This document shows, piece after piece, positions 24,330-31,319 of a DNA stretch of 64,000 nt (position 1 is the stretch's first letter; the number at the start of each line of letters is the position of its first letter). A program made the translations under genes and the position numbers. The stretch is from Asanoa iriomotensis (GTDB lineage: Bacteria > Actinomycetota > Actinomycetes > Mycobacteriales > Micromonosporaceae): NCBI RefSeq assembly GCF_016862515.1, contig NZ_BONC01000034.1, forward strand, positions 31,020 to 95,019, written 5' to 3'. The notes under the pieces are model-generated. The model was given only the letters and a program-made list of their open reading frames with translations, was not told where the DNA came from and searched no databases.

Positions 24330-24896
24330 ATGGCCGACTCTTGGCGGAAGTTGCCCGGCGCGAAGGCCTACCGGGTGCTCGAATCCGGACCCACCATCCT
24401 CGTCTCGACCCGCAACAAGGCGGGGCGGGCCGATCTGATGACCGTGGGTTTCCACATGGTGATCTCGCACGAGGGCGTGCTCGCCGCGGTCATCTCGCCC
24501 GGGGACTTCTCGCAGGAGTCGTTGGCCGAGACCGGTGAGTGTGTGATCGGTGTGCCGGGAGTCGACCTGGCCGAGCAGGTCGTCGACATCGGCAACTGCT
24601 CGGGCTTCGACGTCGACAAGTTCGAGCGGTTCGCGCTCACGGAGAAGAAGGCGCGACACGTCAAGGCGCCGCTGGTCGCCGAGTGTCTGGCCAATGTGGA
24701 GTGCACGGTGCTGGACGACTCGCTCGCCGACGCGTACAGCGGGCTCGTGATCCTCCAAGCTCGTCAGGTCTGGATCAACACCGGGCGTGCCGAGCACCGG
24801 ACCTTCCACCACAACGGCGACGGCACCTTCAACGCCGACGGCGATCTCGTCGACCTGCGCGACCGGATGGTCCTCTGGAAGGCCTACCAGGACTAG
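24330..24896 (+). CDS. Flavin reductase-like FMN-binding protein
   Basis: 188 residues with the split-barrel flavin-reductase fold: the N-terminal GPTILVSTRNKAGRADLMTVGF strand-turn, the ISPGDFSQESLAETGECVIGVP segment and the later CTVLDDSLADAYSGLVIL block. Relatives either bind FMN and reduce it with NAD(P)H for partner oxygenases or are flavoredoxins. The FAD monooxygenase 1.7 kb upstream holds its own FAD, so pairing is not implied. A GA-rich ribosome site precedes the ATG. Confidence 0.8.
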   Translation: MADSWRKLPGAKAYRVLESGPTILVSTRNKAGRADLMTVGFHMVISHEGVLAAVISPGDFSQESLAETGECVIGVPGVDLAEQVVDIGNCSGFDVDKFERFALTEKKARHVKAPLVAECLANVECTVLDDSLADAYSGLVILQARQVWINTGRAEHRTFHHNGDGTFNADGDLVDLRDRMVLWKAYQD

Positions 24897-24900
24897 GGAT

Positions 24901-25260
24901 TCACCAGATCACCACGGCGCCGCCGGCTTTGCGGGCGCGTTTGATCGCCGCGGTGATGTTGCTCAGGCGGTGCGCGACGAAATCCGGGTCGCGGCCGACC
25001 GAGGCCGAGACGTAGCCCAGGTTGGACAGCACCAGAGCGCAGTCCGCGTCGAGGGCGTCGAGTTCGGCAAGGGTCTCGGCGTACACGTCCTGGGTCGCCA
25101 ACATCGGCAGCATGCGGGCGCCGAGCGCGACGACGCACGGTGAGCCGTAGAGGCCGGCGCGGGCCGCCTCCGGCCCGGCTAGATCGGAGCCGGCTGGTCC
25201 CTCGAGGAAGACCATCTCGCCGGCCGGGCCACGAACGTACGCGTGCACGAGGAGACTCAT
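24901..25260 (-). CDS. Hypothetical protein, 119 aa
   Basis: The protein begins MSLLVHAYVRGPAGEMVFLEGP and ends with a C-terminal helical part (FVAHRLSNITAAIKRARKAGGAVVIW). Strand-helix alternation suggests a small alpha/beta domain; no motif is recognisable. The frame is open to GTG 25302, but that would run into the operator for the divergent ArsR gene, so ATG 25260 is preferred. No ribosome site is visible, which may mean a leaderless transcript. Its stop is five bases from the convergent flavin reductase stop. Confidence 0.55.
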   Translation of the reverse strand: MSLLVHAYVRGPAGEMVFLEGPAGSDLAGPEAARAGLYGSPCVVALGARMLPMLATQDVYAETLAELDALDADCALVLSNLGYVSASVGRDPDFVAHRLSNITAAIKRARKAGGAVVIW

Positions 25261-25297
25261 TGTCGTCGATAGTGACACATCGACGACGCTCCGCGTA

Positions 25298-25315
25298 CAC
25301 AACTAAATGGTTGTG
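25298..25315. promoter_or_regulatory. ArsR operator in the divergent promoter
   Basis: CACAAC and GTTGTG are perfect inverted arms around TAAATG, and a further GGTTGTGG half-site lies at 25325-25332. It sits 20 bases before the ArsR gene start and 38 bases from the divergent gene, the expected place for an autoregulatory site. ArsR proteins typically bind such 12-2-12-like repeats. Confidence 0.6.
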
Positions 25316-25334
25316 CAACGGTCTGGTTGTGGAT

Positions 25335-25682
25335 ATGGTCGGAAGCGTGACCACCGACGAGCTCAGCCTGGTCTTCGGCGCCCTGGCCGACCCGACCCGC
25401 CGAGCCATCCTGGAGCGCCTGGCCCGCGGCGACGCGACGGTCAACCAGCTGGCGGAGCCGTTCGCGATGAGCCAACAGGCCATCTCGAAACACATCAAGG
25501 TGCTGGAAAAGGCCCGCCTGGTCCGCCGCACGCGCGCGGCGCAGGCCAGACCGTGCGCCCTCGACGCGGTGCGCCTGGACGCGGCCGCCGGCTGGATAGC
25601 GGAGCACCGCCGGATCTGGGCGGACCGCTACGACCGCCTCGACGAGCACATCGCCCACCTGCGCGAAAGGAACGAACCATGA
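25335..25682 (+). CDS. ArsR-family transcriptional regulator
   Basis: 115 residues from ATG 25335, or 111 from GTG 25347. A winged helix-turn-helix is clear: LVFGALADPTRRAILERLARGDATVNQLAEPFAMSQ at residues about 10-45, then the recognition helix QQAISKHIKVLEKARLVRRTR. Metal-binding Cys residues of the ArsR/SmtB sensors are absent, as usual for the branch that is paired with SRPBCC-domain proteins. It overlaps the SRPBCC gene (ATGA) and heads a three-gene operon. It probably represses its own operon through the palindrome upstream. Confidence 0.9.
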   Translation: MVGSVTTDELSLVFGALADPTRRAILERLARGDATVNQLAEPFAMSQQAISKHIKVLEKARLVRRTRAAQARPCALDAVRLDAAAGWIAEHRRIWADRYDRLDEHIAHLRERNEP

Positions 25683-26140
25683 GCGACCCGGGCGAACTGA
25701 CCTACCGCCGCGTCCACGCGGCGCCGCCGGACCTGCTCTTCGACTGCATGACCGATCCAGCGCACCTCACGCACTTCTGGGGCCCAACGGGCACGACAAC
25801 CCCGCTCGACGGCATCGTCATCGATCTACGCCCGGGCGGCGCCTTCGAAACAACGATGGTCAACAACGCCGACGGCAGCACGTACACGATGCGAGCTACT
25901 TACGTGGAGATCGACCGCCCCCACCGCCTGGTCTGGATCGAGCCGGAAACCCAGGGCGGCATGAAAACGACGGTCACCTTCACAGGGCTGCCGGACGGCC
26001 GCACAGAGGTAATCACGCACCAAACCAACGTCCCTGCGGCATACCGCAGCGCCGAAGCCCGGGCGGGCTTCCAAACCAGCCTGGACCGCTTCGCGGCGTA
26101 CCTGGAATCCCTAGAGGGAGGCACATCATGGGAAAGGTAG
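25679..26140 (+). CDS. SRPBCC / AHSA1-domain protein
   Basis: 153 residues of the START-like AHSA1 fold: YRRVHAAPPDLLFDCMTDPAHLTHFWGP at the start, the IDLRPGGAFETTM turn and the C-terminal helix (AGFQTSLDRFAAYLE) that closes the hydrophobic pocket. The fold binds small hydrophobic ligands. The ArsR-SRPBCC pair is very common in actinobacteria, and the usual idea is ligand-linked control of the operon. The gene overlaps arsR by four bases and the hydrolase gene by 13. Confidence 0.88.
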   Translation: MSDPGELTYRRVHAAPPDLLFDCMTDPAHLTHFWGPTGTTTPLDGIVIDLRPGGAFETTMVNNADGSTYTMRATYVEIDRPHRLVWIEPETQGGMKTTVTFTGLPDGRTEVITHQTNVPAAYRSAEARAGFQTSLDRFAAYLESLEGGTSWER

Positions 26141-26913
26141 TTTCCAAGGACGGCACCACAATCGCGTACGACCGCACCGGCACAGGCCCACCGTTGATCC
26201 TGGTGGACGGCGCAATGTGCTACCGGGCCTCGGGTCCAATGCGCCCGCTGGCGGCGGCCTTGGCCAACGATTTCACGGTCTACACCTACGACCGCCGGGG
26301 CCGAGGCGAAAGCACCGACACCCTGCCATACGCGGTGGAGAAGGAGATCGACGACCTACGAGGCCTGGTCGAAGAGGCGGGCGGCACGTCCTTCGCCTAC
26401 GGCATCTCCTCAGGCGCGGCCCTGGTCCTACACGCAGCCGCAGCCAACATCGGCCTATCGCAGGTGGCCCTCTACGAACCACCCTTCATCTCAGAAACCG
26501 ACGGCGGCACCTGGAGCCGCTCCTACACAGCGCGTCTGGAGCAACTGCTTTCGGCAGGAGACAACGGCGACGCGATCGAACTCTTCATGACCTCAGTAGG
26601 CCTGCCACCGGAAGCGATCGCCGGCATGCGCACCCAGCCGTTCTGGTCACTGTTCGAATCAATCGCGCCAACCCTGTCCTACGACAACGCGATCATGGGC
26701 AACAGCGCAGTCCCGCTGGAGACCGCCGCCAAGGTGACAGTTCCAACGTTGGTGTTGGCCGGCACCGCCAGCCCGCCCACCCTGCTCACCGCAGCAAAGT
26801 CAACAGCAGCCGCGATCCCGGGCGCCCTCCACCAGGAACTGCAAGACCAAACCCACGACGTAGCACCGGAAGCGCTGGCCCCAGCACTGACGCGGTTCTT
26901 CCTAACGGACTAG
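26128..26913 (+). CDS. Alpha/beta hydrolase
   Basis: 261 residues with GGAGG before the ATG. The nucleophile elbow is GISSG (Ser94) and the late catalytic His is probably His243 in QTHDVAP; the oxyanion region is the VDGAMCYRASGPM loop after strand 3. The protein resembles carboxylesterases and haloperoxidase-like hydrolases. As the third gene of the ArsR-SRPBCC operon, it may act on the ligand sensed there (inference). Confidence 0.9.
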   Translation: MGKVVSKDGTTIAYDRTGTGPPLILVDGAMCYRASGPMRPLAAALANDFTVYTYDRRGRGESTDTLPYAVEKEIDDLRGLVEEAGGTSFAYGISSGAALVLHAAAANIGLSQVALYEPPFISETDGGTWSRSYTARLEQLLSAGDNGDAIELFMTSVGLPPEAIAGMRTQPFWSLFESIAPTLSYDNAIMGNSAVPLETAAKVTVPTLVLAGTASPPTLLTAAKSTAAAIPGALHQELQDQTHDVAPEALAPALTRFFLTD

Positions 26914-26950
26914 GCACCGCAACAGCACGACCACCGCAACCGCCAACGCC

Positions 26951-26993
26951 GGGTGTCCGGAAGCTCGCCTCGGCGCAGAAATGCCGAGTCCCC
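26951..26993. repeat. 43-bp stem-loop repeat, copy 1
   Basis: Begins GGGTGTCCGG and ends ATGCCGAGTCCCC; a hairpin with arms CTCGGC and GCCGAG lies at 26969-26988. It is near-identical in plan to 27702-27744. It is located after the hydrolase gene and before the lipoprotein gene. Confidence 0.5.
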
Positions 26994-27075
26994 TGTGGGT
27001 GGTGGCGGCGTTTCCGCGCCGGCCACGCCGGGGCGGTATGCGGAACCACACCAGCCAGACCGGCGTCCAACCCGC

Positions 27076-27504
27076 ATGAGGAACGACGGAATCCTCGCGC
27101 TGGCCGTCACACTGCTTCTGGCCGGCTGCACGGCCCAGCCGACCCTGGCGGCTGGGCCGACCGCCCCGCCGTCCGAACCCCCGGTCGAGCTAGCTACGCA
27201 AGACTGCGGCGCATTCATCTTCCGCCAAGGCCAAAAGGTGCCAGCCTCCGTGGTGCAATGCGTCATCGAGGCCGCCGAGGCTCGGCGACCGGCCCGACTG
27301 GTCATCACCCGTCCCACAGTAGAAGGCGACCCCATCACCACCAGCTACGCAGTCGCGGTTGACGGGCGCGTAGAGGTGACCATCGACGCCCGCGCAGACC
27401 GTTTCGGCTCCGGAAATGTGGAGCGCCAAACCTGCACAGGCCCCACCGTCCAGGACGCCCACGGGCTGACCTTCGCCACCTGCTCCACCCCCGAGCCCGT
27501 CTGA
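27076..27504 (+). CDS. Secreted lipoprotein of unknown function
   Basis: 142 residues. The N-terminus (MRNDGILALAVTLLLAGCTA) is a lipoprotein signal with lipobox LLAGC, so Cys17 would be lipidated. A Pro/Ala-rich linker (about residues 25-38) precedes a small domain of about 100 residues with two or more Cys (DCGAF, QCVIEA, TCTGP, TCSTP) that could form disulfides. No family is recognised. No strong ribosome site is visible; the frame extends upstream but without a signal peptide, so this ATG is preferred. The tail GC-rich hairpin follows directly. Confidence 0.75.
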   Translation: MRNDGILALAVTLLLAGCTAQPTLAAGPTAPPSEPPVELATQDCGAFIFRQGQKVPASVVQCVIEAAEARRPARLVITRPTVEGDPITTSYAVAVDGRVEVTIDARADRFGSGNVERQTCTGPTVQDAHGLTFATCSTPEPV

Positions 27505-27521
27505 GCGCTCCGACGGAGCGC
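27505..27521 (+). terminator. Short hairpin after the lipoprotein gene
   Basis: GCGCTCC and GGAGCGC pair around a GAC loop immediately after the stop codon. No T-run follows, as usual in high-GC actinobacteria. The remainder up to the tRNA (27522-27784) contains copy 2 of the 43-bp repeat and the tRNA terminator, and no gene. Confidence 0.45.
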
Positions 27522-27701
27522 CCACCTTCGACCCACCCAAGACCGAAGCCCCCCGACGGACCGTCACCGTGCCACCGCGGCGTGGATCTCGCGCAATCGC
27601 CAGCTTTGTCGGCTCTGACCAGCGACTCGCCGTGACCACCCGAACCAGCAAGGCCCAAACCGCACGCCAACATGCGCACCAGCCAGGACCACCGGAACGT
27701 G

Positions 27702-27744
27702 GGGTGTCCGGGGCTCGGCCCCGGAGCAGATATGCCGAGTCCCC
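27702..27744. repeat. 43-bp stem-loop repeat, copy 2
   Basis: Same length and plan as 26951-26993: GGGTGTCCGG start, CTCGGC/GCCGAG arms (27714-27739) and ATGCCGAGTCCCC end. Its last bases merge with the hairpin that ends the tRNA-Gly transcript. Confidence 0.5.
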
Positions 27745-27774
27745 CTGGTCCGCGCGTTCTGCGGACAGGGGGAC
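27739..27774 (-). terminator. Terminator of tRNA-Gly
   Basis: GTCCCCCT pairs with AGGGGGAC, and inner GTCCGC pairs with GCGGAC. The hairpin begins 10 bases after the tRNA's 3' end on the minus strand. Confidence 0.75.
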
Positions 27775-27784
27775 CCAGGGACGA

Positions 27785-27854
27785 GCGGGTGACGGGAATC
27801 GAACCCGCACTGTCAGCTTGGGAAGCTGATGTTCTGCCATTGAACTACACCCGC
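27785..27854 (-). tRNA. tRNA-Gly (anticodon CCC)
   Basis: A 70-base cloverleaf: acceptor GCGGGTG with CACCCGC, D-arm GTTC/GAAC, anticodon stem TCAGC/GCTGA around the loop TTCCCAA (anticodon CCC), and T-arm GCGGG/CCCGT with TTCGATT. CCA is not encoded. Confidence 0.95.
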
Positions 27855-28011
27855 AGGCGGGACCACTCTACCCAATCGCCGCAGGGTGCGCAGCTACCCC
27901 CTGCGCTGAGGGGCACGAGTAGGGCAACCGCAGGGTTTCGGGCCGTTCCTTCGCATCATGCTCATCGGTAACCTCCCTCACATCTGTTCCACGGGGAGGA
28001 AGAGGTGAGCA

Positions 28012-28998
28012 ATGACGCTTCACGGAACGCGGTGGGGGCTGCGGGCCGCGGCCACCGCTGGGGCCGCGCTTGCTCTGGTGCTCAGTGCCGGTGGCGCTGC
28101 CGTGGCGAAGCCGGCAGCGAGCGCCGCGGGCGGCGCCGGCGGTGAGGTCTGCGTCGGCGGTGGCGGCAGCCACGTCGACCTCAAGGTGAAGAACGGTGCG
28201 GCGCAGCGGCAGGATCCCAATGATCTGTCCGCCGCCGAGGTGGCGGCTGCCGAGGCCGAGTTTGACGCCGCTGCCGCGGCCAAGGGTCTCGGGGTCGCCG
28301 ACGAGCGCGTCGCGAGCCGGCGGAAGATCACGGTCCCGGTGGTCGTGCACGTCGTGTCCGAGGATGGCACGCGGGCGACAGGCAACATCCCCCGCTCCAT
28401 GATCGATGCGCAGATCAACGTGCTCAACCAGGCCTACGGCGGGTTCACCGGTGGGGCGGCCTCGCCCTTCCAGTTCAAGCTCAAGAAGGTCAACCGCGTC
28501 GTCAATCCTGACTGGTCGCCGATTCTCGTCGAGACCAAGGCCGAGCGGCAGATGAAGCGCCAGCTGCGTGAGGGTGGGCCCGAGACGCTCAACATCTACG
28601 TCGGGCTCGTCGACCCTGGGCTGCTCGGCTGGGCGACCTATCCGAAGCGCAACATCACCGCGTACGACGGTGCCGTGATCCTCTCCGAGTCGTTGCCCGG
28701 CGGCATCGAGGCACCCTACAACGAGGGTGACACCGCGACCCACGAGGTCGGGCACTGGCTCAACCTCATGCACACCTTCGAGAACGGGTGTGAGGGCAAG
28801 GGTGACCACGTCGCCGACACGCCGGCCGAGGCGCAACCGCAGTTTGGCTGCCCGATCGGGGCCGACACCTGCACCGCGCCCGGGCTCGACCCGATCCACA
28901 ACTTCATGGACTATTCCGACGACTTCTGCATGTATCAGTTCACGGCGGGCCAGGTGAAGCGGATGACCCGCGCCTGGGACACGTTCCGCGCCGCCTGA
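28012..28998 (+). CDS. Secreted M43-family zinc metalloprotease
   Basis: The 328-residue precursor has a signal peptide (about residues 1-32) and an Ala-rich propeptide region. The metallopeptidase domain contains the extended zinc motif THEVGHWLNLMHTF (His244, Glu245, His248, His254), followed by the Met-turn HNFMDYSDDFC (about 300-310). This is the pappalysin/cytophagalysin family of metzincins. Four Cys in the C-terminal half could form disulfides. The ATG follows AGGAAGAGG. It is monocistronic; the protein is probably secreted by Sec to degrade external protein. Confidence 0.92.
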   Translation: MTLHGTRWGLRAAATAGAALALVLSAGGAAVAKPAASAAGGAGGEVCVGGGGSHVDLKVKNGAAQRQDPNDLSAAEVAAAEAEFDAAAAAKGLGVADERVASRRKITVPVVVHVVSEDGTRATGNIPRSMIDAQINVLNQAYGGFTGGAASPFQFKLKKVNRVVNPDWSPILVETKAERQMKRQLREGGPETLNIYVGLVDPGLLGWATYPKRNITAYDGAVILSESLPGGIEAPYNEGDTATHEVGHWLNLMHTFENGCEGKGDHVADTPAEAQPQFGCPIGADTCTAPGLDPIHNFMDYSDDFCMYQFTAGQVKRMTRAWDTFRAA

Positions 28999-29049
28999 CG
29001 AACCAGAGCGCCGCCGGCACCCCACGGTGCCGGCGGCGCGAAGGTCAGC

Positions 29050-29580
29050 TCAGGTGGCGACCTCCAACAGCGCCCGGCCAGGAGCGCGCCGCACCGGCGA
29101 CCGGCCTGCCCGGCGCGGGGATGATCGGCGCGGGCGGCCGGACGACGGGTCGAGCCAGATGCGCACCTCGGGCGCGCCGGCCCGGCGAGAGATCATCGCC
29201 ACCTCGACCGTCAGCTCGAACAGCCGCCAGTCGACCCGGGGCTCGGCGCGTAGGTTGGCGGCGATGGCTGCGATCAGCCGCGGGTCGCTGACCGGCTCGG
29301 CCCGCCCGGCGACATAGGCCTCGTCGTCGTTGTCTTCGGGTGGGAACGAGTGCAGCGCGTAGCGCCCGTCGCGCTCGAGGTCGCGGCGTTTGGGCGAGTC
29401 GACGACGAAGCAGAACAAGCCGTCGTCGGTGATCACCGGTGAGACCGGGTGCACCCGCGGACCGCCGTCGGCGCGGACCGTCGCGAGGTAGCCCAGGCCG
29501 GGCCCGTATTGGTGCATGAGGGCGTGGATCGCCCGCGCAAGTCGCGGCTCATCAGCGGCGAACTCAGACCAGGAAGCCAT
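29050..29580 (-). CDS. Pyridoxamine-phosphate-oxidase-like FMN protein with an odd C-terminus
   Basis: The first 130 residues (MASWSEFAADEPRLARAIHALMHQ, LATVRADGGPRVHPVSPV, KRRDLERDGRYALHSF) are a clear PPOX split-barrel, as in F420- or FMN-dependent reductases. The last 45 or so residues turn Arg/Pro/Ser-rich (RRSSPRRAGRSPVRRAPG), unlike the family end, so a frameshift near 29185 is possible. It starts at ATG 29580, 44 bases from the divergent dcd start, with a 16-bp palindrome in between. Confidence 0.75.
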   Translation of the reverse strand: MASWSEFAADEPRLARAIHALMHQYGPGLGYLATVRADGGPRVHPVSPVITDDGLFCFVVDSPKRRDLERDGRYALHSFPPEDNDDEAYVAGRAEPVSDPRLIAAIAANLRAEPRVDWRLFELTVEVAMISRRAGAPEVRIWLDPSSGRPRRSSPRRAGRSPVRRAPGRALLEVAT

Positions 29581-29592
29581 GGAGTGATTCTA

Positions 29593-29608
29593 TCGTACAT
29601 ACGTACGA
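29593..29608. promoter_or_regulatory. Palindromic operator between the PPOX gene and dcd
   Basis: TCGTACATACGTACGA has perfect TCGTAC/GTACGA arms around four bases and fills the middle of the 44-base divergent region. It would cover both promoters. It resembles TetR- or PadR-type operators; no regulator is adjacent. Confidence 0.55.
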
Positions 29609-29624
29609 ACCATAGGGTGATTCA

Positions 29625-30212
29625 ATGCTGCTCTCCGATCGTGACCTGGTCACGGAGATCAAATCGGGCGCCCTGACGCTGGAGCCGTTCGAGCCCGCGC
29701 TGGTGCAACCCTCCAGCATCGACGTGCGGCTTGACCGGCTCTTTCGGGTCTTCAACAACCACCTCTACACCCACATCGACCCGGCGGTTCAGCAGGACGA
29801 GCTGACCTCGCTGGTCGAGGTGCCCGACGGTCAGCCGTTCGTGTTGCACCCGGGCGAGTTCGTCCTCGCCTCCACGATGGAGGTCATCTCCCTGGGCGAC
29901 CGCCTCGCCGGCCGCCTCGAGGGCAAGTCCAGCCTCGGCCGGCTCGGCCTGCTCACCCACTCGACCGCGGGTTTCATCGACCCTGGCTTCTCGGGTCACG
30001 TGACGCTGGAGCTGTCCAACGTGGCCAACCTGCCGATCATGCTCTGGCCCGGCATGAAGATCGGCCAGCTGTGCATCTTCCGGCTGTCGTCGCCGGCCGA
30101 GCACCCGTACGGCGCCGCCGTCTACGGCTCCCGCTACCAGGGCCAGCGCGGCCCGACGCCCAGCCGCGCCTGGCAGAACTGGCGCACCTGGCCGACGGCC
30201 CCACCAGCATGA
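29625..30212 (+). CDS. dcd: dCTP deaminase
   Basis: Converts dCTP to dUTP (or directly to dUMP in bifunctional forms) for thymidylate synthesis. The 195 residues match the family length. [23 protein letters not shown] and [33 protein letters not shown] are hallmark stretches; Arg and Glu residues of the active site lie in the latter. The C-terminal [12 protein letters not shown] tail closes over the nucleotide. The divergent PPOX gene shares a short promoter region with it. A perfect hairpin follows. Confidence 0.95.
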   Translation: MLLSDRDLVTEIKSGALTLEPFEPALVQPSSIDVRLDRLFRVFNNHLYTHIDPAVQQDELTSLVEVPDGQPFVLHPGEFVLASTMEVISLGDRLAGRLEGKSSLGRLGLLTHSTAGFIDPGFSGHVTLELSNVANLPIMLWPGMKIGQLCIFRLSSPAEHPYGAAVYGSRYQGQRGPTPSRAWQNWRTWPTAPPA

Positions 30213-30213
30213 A

Positions 30214-30243
30214 ACGGCGGGGGGCCCGAAGGCCCCCCGCCGT
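30214..30243. terminator. Strong hairpin terminator after dcd
   Basis: ACGGCGGGGGGCC pairs with GGCCCCCCGCCGT around a CGAA loop. It lies between dcd and the convergent NlpC/P60 gene and can stop both. Confidence 0.85.
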
Positions 30244-30259
30244 CGAACGAACGACCGAT

Positions 30260-31213
30260 CTAGCGCTTCTTCACCGATCGATAACCCGTGATCGGCATGT
30301 TGTTGACGCTGGAGACCTGGACCGGTTTGCCGGCCCGTGCGGCGTGCACCATCTGACCGTTGCCGATGTACAGACCCACGTGGCTGATCGGGCTGTAGAA
30401 GAACACCAGGTCACCGGCCCGCGGCTTGGACACCGGATAGGTCTCGTCCCACTGGTCGCCGGTGTAGTGGGTGAGCGAGACGCCCGCCTTCCCCCACGCG
30501 TAGAGCGTCAGGCCTGAGCAGTCGAACGAGTTCGGCCCGTCGGTGTTGAACACGTAGGGCTTGCCGACCTGGGCACACGCGGTCTTGACCGCCGTCGCCT
30601 CGGCCGTGGTCACCGTCGTGATCTTCGGGCAGTTGGCCACGCTCACGCGGGTCGGCGGCAGGGACGCCTCGAGCTTCTTGATGTCCGCGGCGATCTGCTT
30701 CTTGCGCGCGGCGAGCTCGGTGTCGGTCTTCTTGTTGGCCGCGACGAGAGCGTCGAGCTTTTCCTTCTGCACGTTGAACGCGTCGCGCGCCTTGACGACG
30801 TCGGCGATCTGCGCCTGCTCGTGCCGGGCCAGCATGTCGATGATGACGAGCTGGTCGGTGAGGTCGCCGGTGCGTGCGCCGCTCAGCAGCATGCTCAGCT
30901 CACCGGTCGGACCCGTCTTGTAGTGCTGGGCCGCGATGACACCGATCCGGTCGAGCGCGATGTCGGCCTTCAGCGACAACGGCTCGATTTTCTTTTGTAA
31001 GTCTTTGGCTTTCTTTTGGTTTTTCTGAAGATCCGAGTGGACCTTGTTGTACTGCTCGATGACGGGCTCGAGCTGCCGCCATTTCTTGTCGATTTCAGCC
31101 TCGATCTGCTGCGGTGTCGGCTCGGCAGCAGCGAGGCCCGCGGGCAGCACAGCGGCGACCACGCCGAAGGCCAGGGCCAGTAGAACGCGGACGAACGGCC
31201 GGGACGCGCGCAA
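30260..31213 (-). CDS. Secreted NlpC/P60 peptidoglycan endopeptidase with coiled coil
   Basis: A TTG start (31213) is chosen because GGGAGG lies eight bases ahead; the open frame continues upstream without one. Of 317 residues, the first 34 form a signal peptide ending AGLAAAEP. A long helical coiled coil (about residues 38-205, Lys/Gln/Asp-rich) follows, and the C-terminal NlpC/P60 domain has the catalytic Cys232 (FDCSGL) and His278 (ISHVGLY), with His290 as the likely third residue. RipA-like enzymes of this layout cut stem peptides during division. A low-GC patch encodes part of the coiled coil. Confidence 0.9.
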   Translation of the reverse strand: MRASRPFVRVLLALAFGVVAAVLPAGLAAAEPTPQQIEAEIDKKWRQLEPVIEQYNKVHSDLQKNQKKAKDLQKKIEPLSLKADIALDRIGVIAAQHYKTGPTGELSMLLSGARTGDLTDQLVIIDMLARHEQAQIADVVKARDAFNVQKEKLDALVAANKKTDTELAARKKQIAADIKKLEASLPPTRVSVANCPKITTVTTAEATAVKTACAQVGKPYVFNTDGPNSFDCSGLTLYAWGKAGVSLTHYTGDQWDETYPVSKPRAGDLVFFYSPISHVGLYIGNGQMVHAARAGKPVQVSSVNNMPITGYRSVKKR

Positions 31214-31319
31214 GGCGATTGCCTCCCGTAGTGAGACTGAGTGGGCGTGGGGGGTACGCCGCCGAGGAAACACATTAGGGAATGGCGAAACGGGTCGCAA
31301 GGCCGCATTCGCTGCGCTG

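Noticed and set aside
27785..27854. tRNA-Gly as an integration site for a larger mobile element
   Set aside because: No integrase, no direct repeat of the tRNA 3' end and no phage-like genes are seen nearby; only the short stem-loop repeat remains unexplained.
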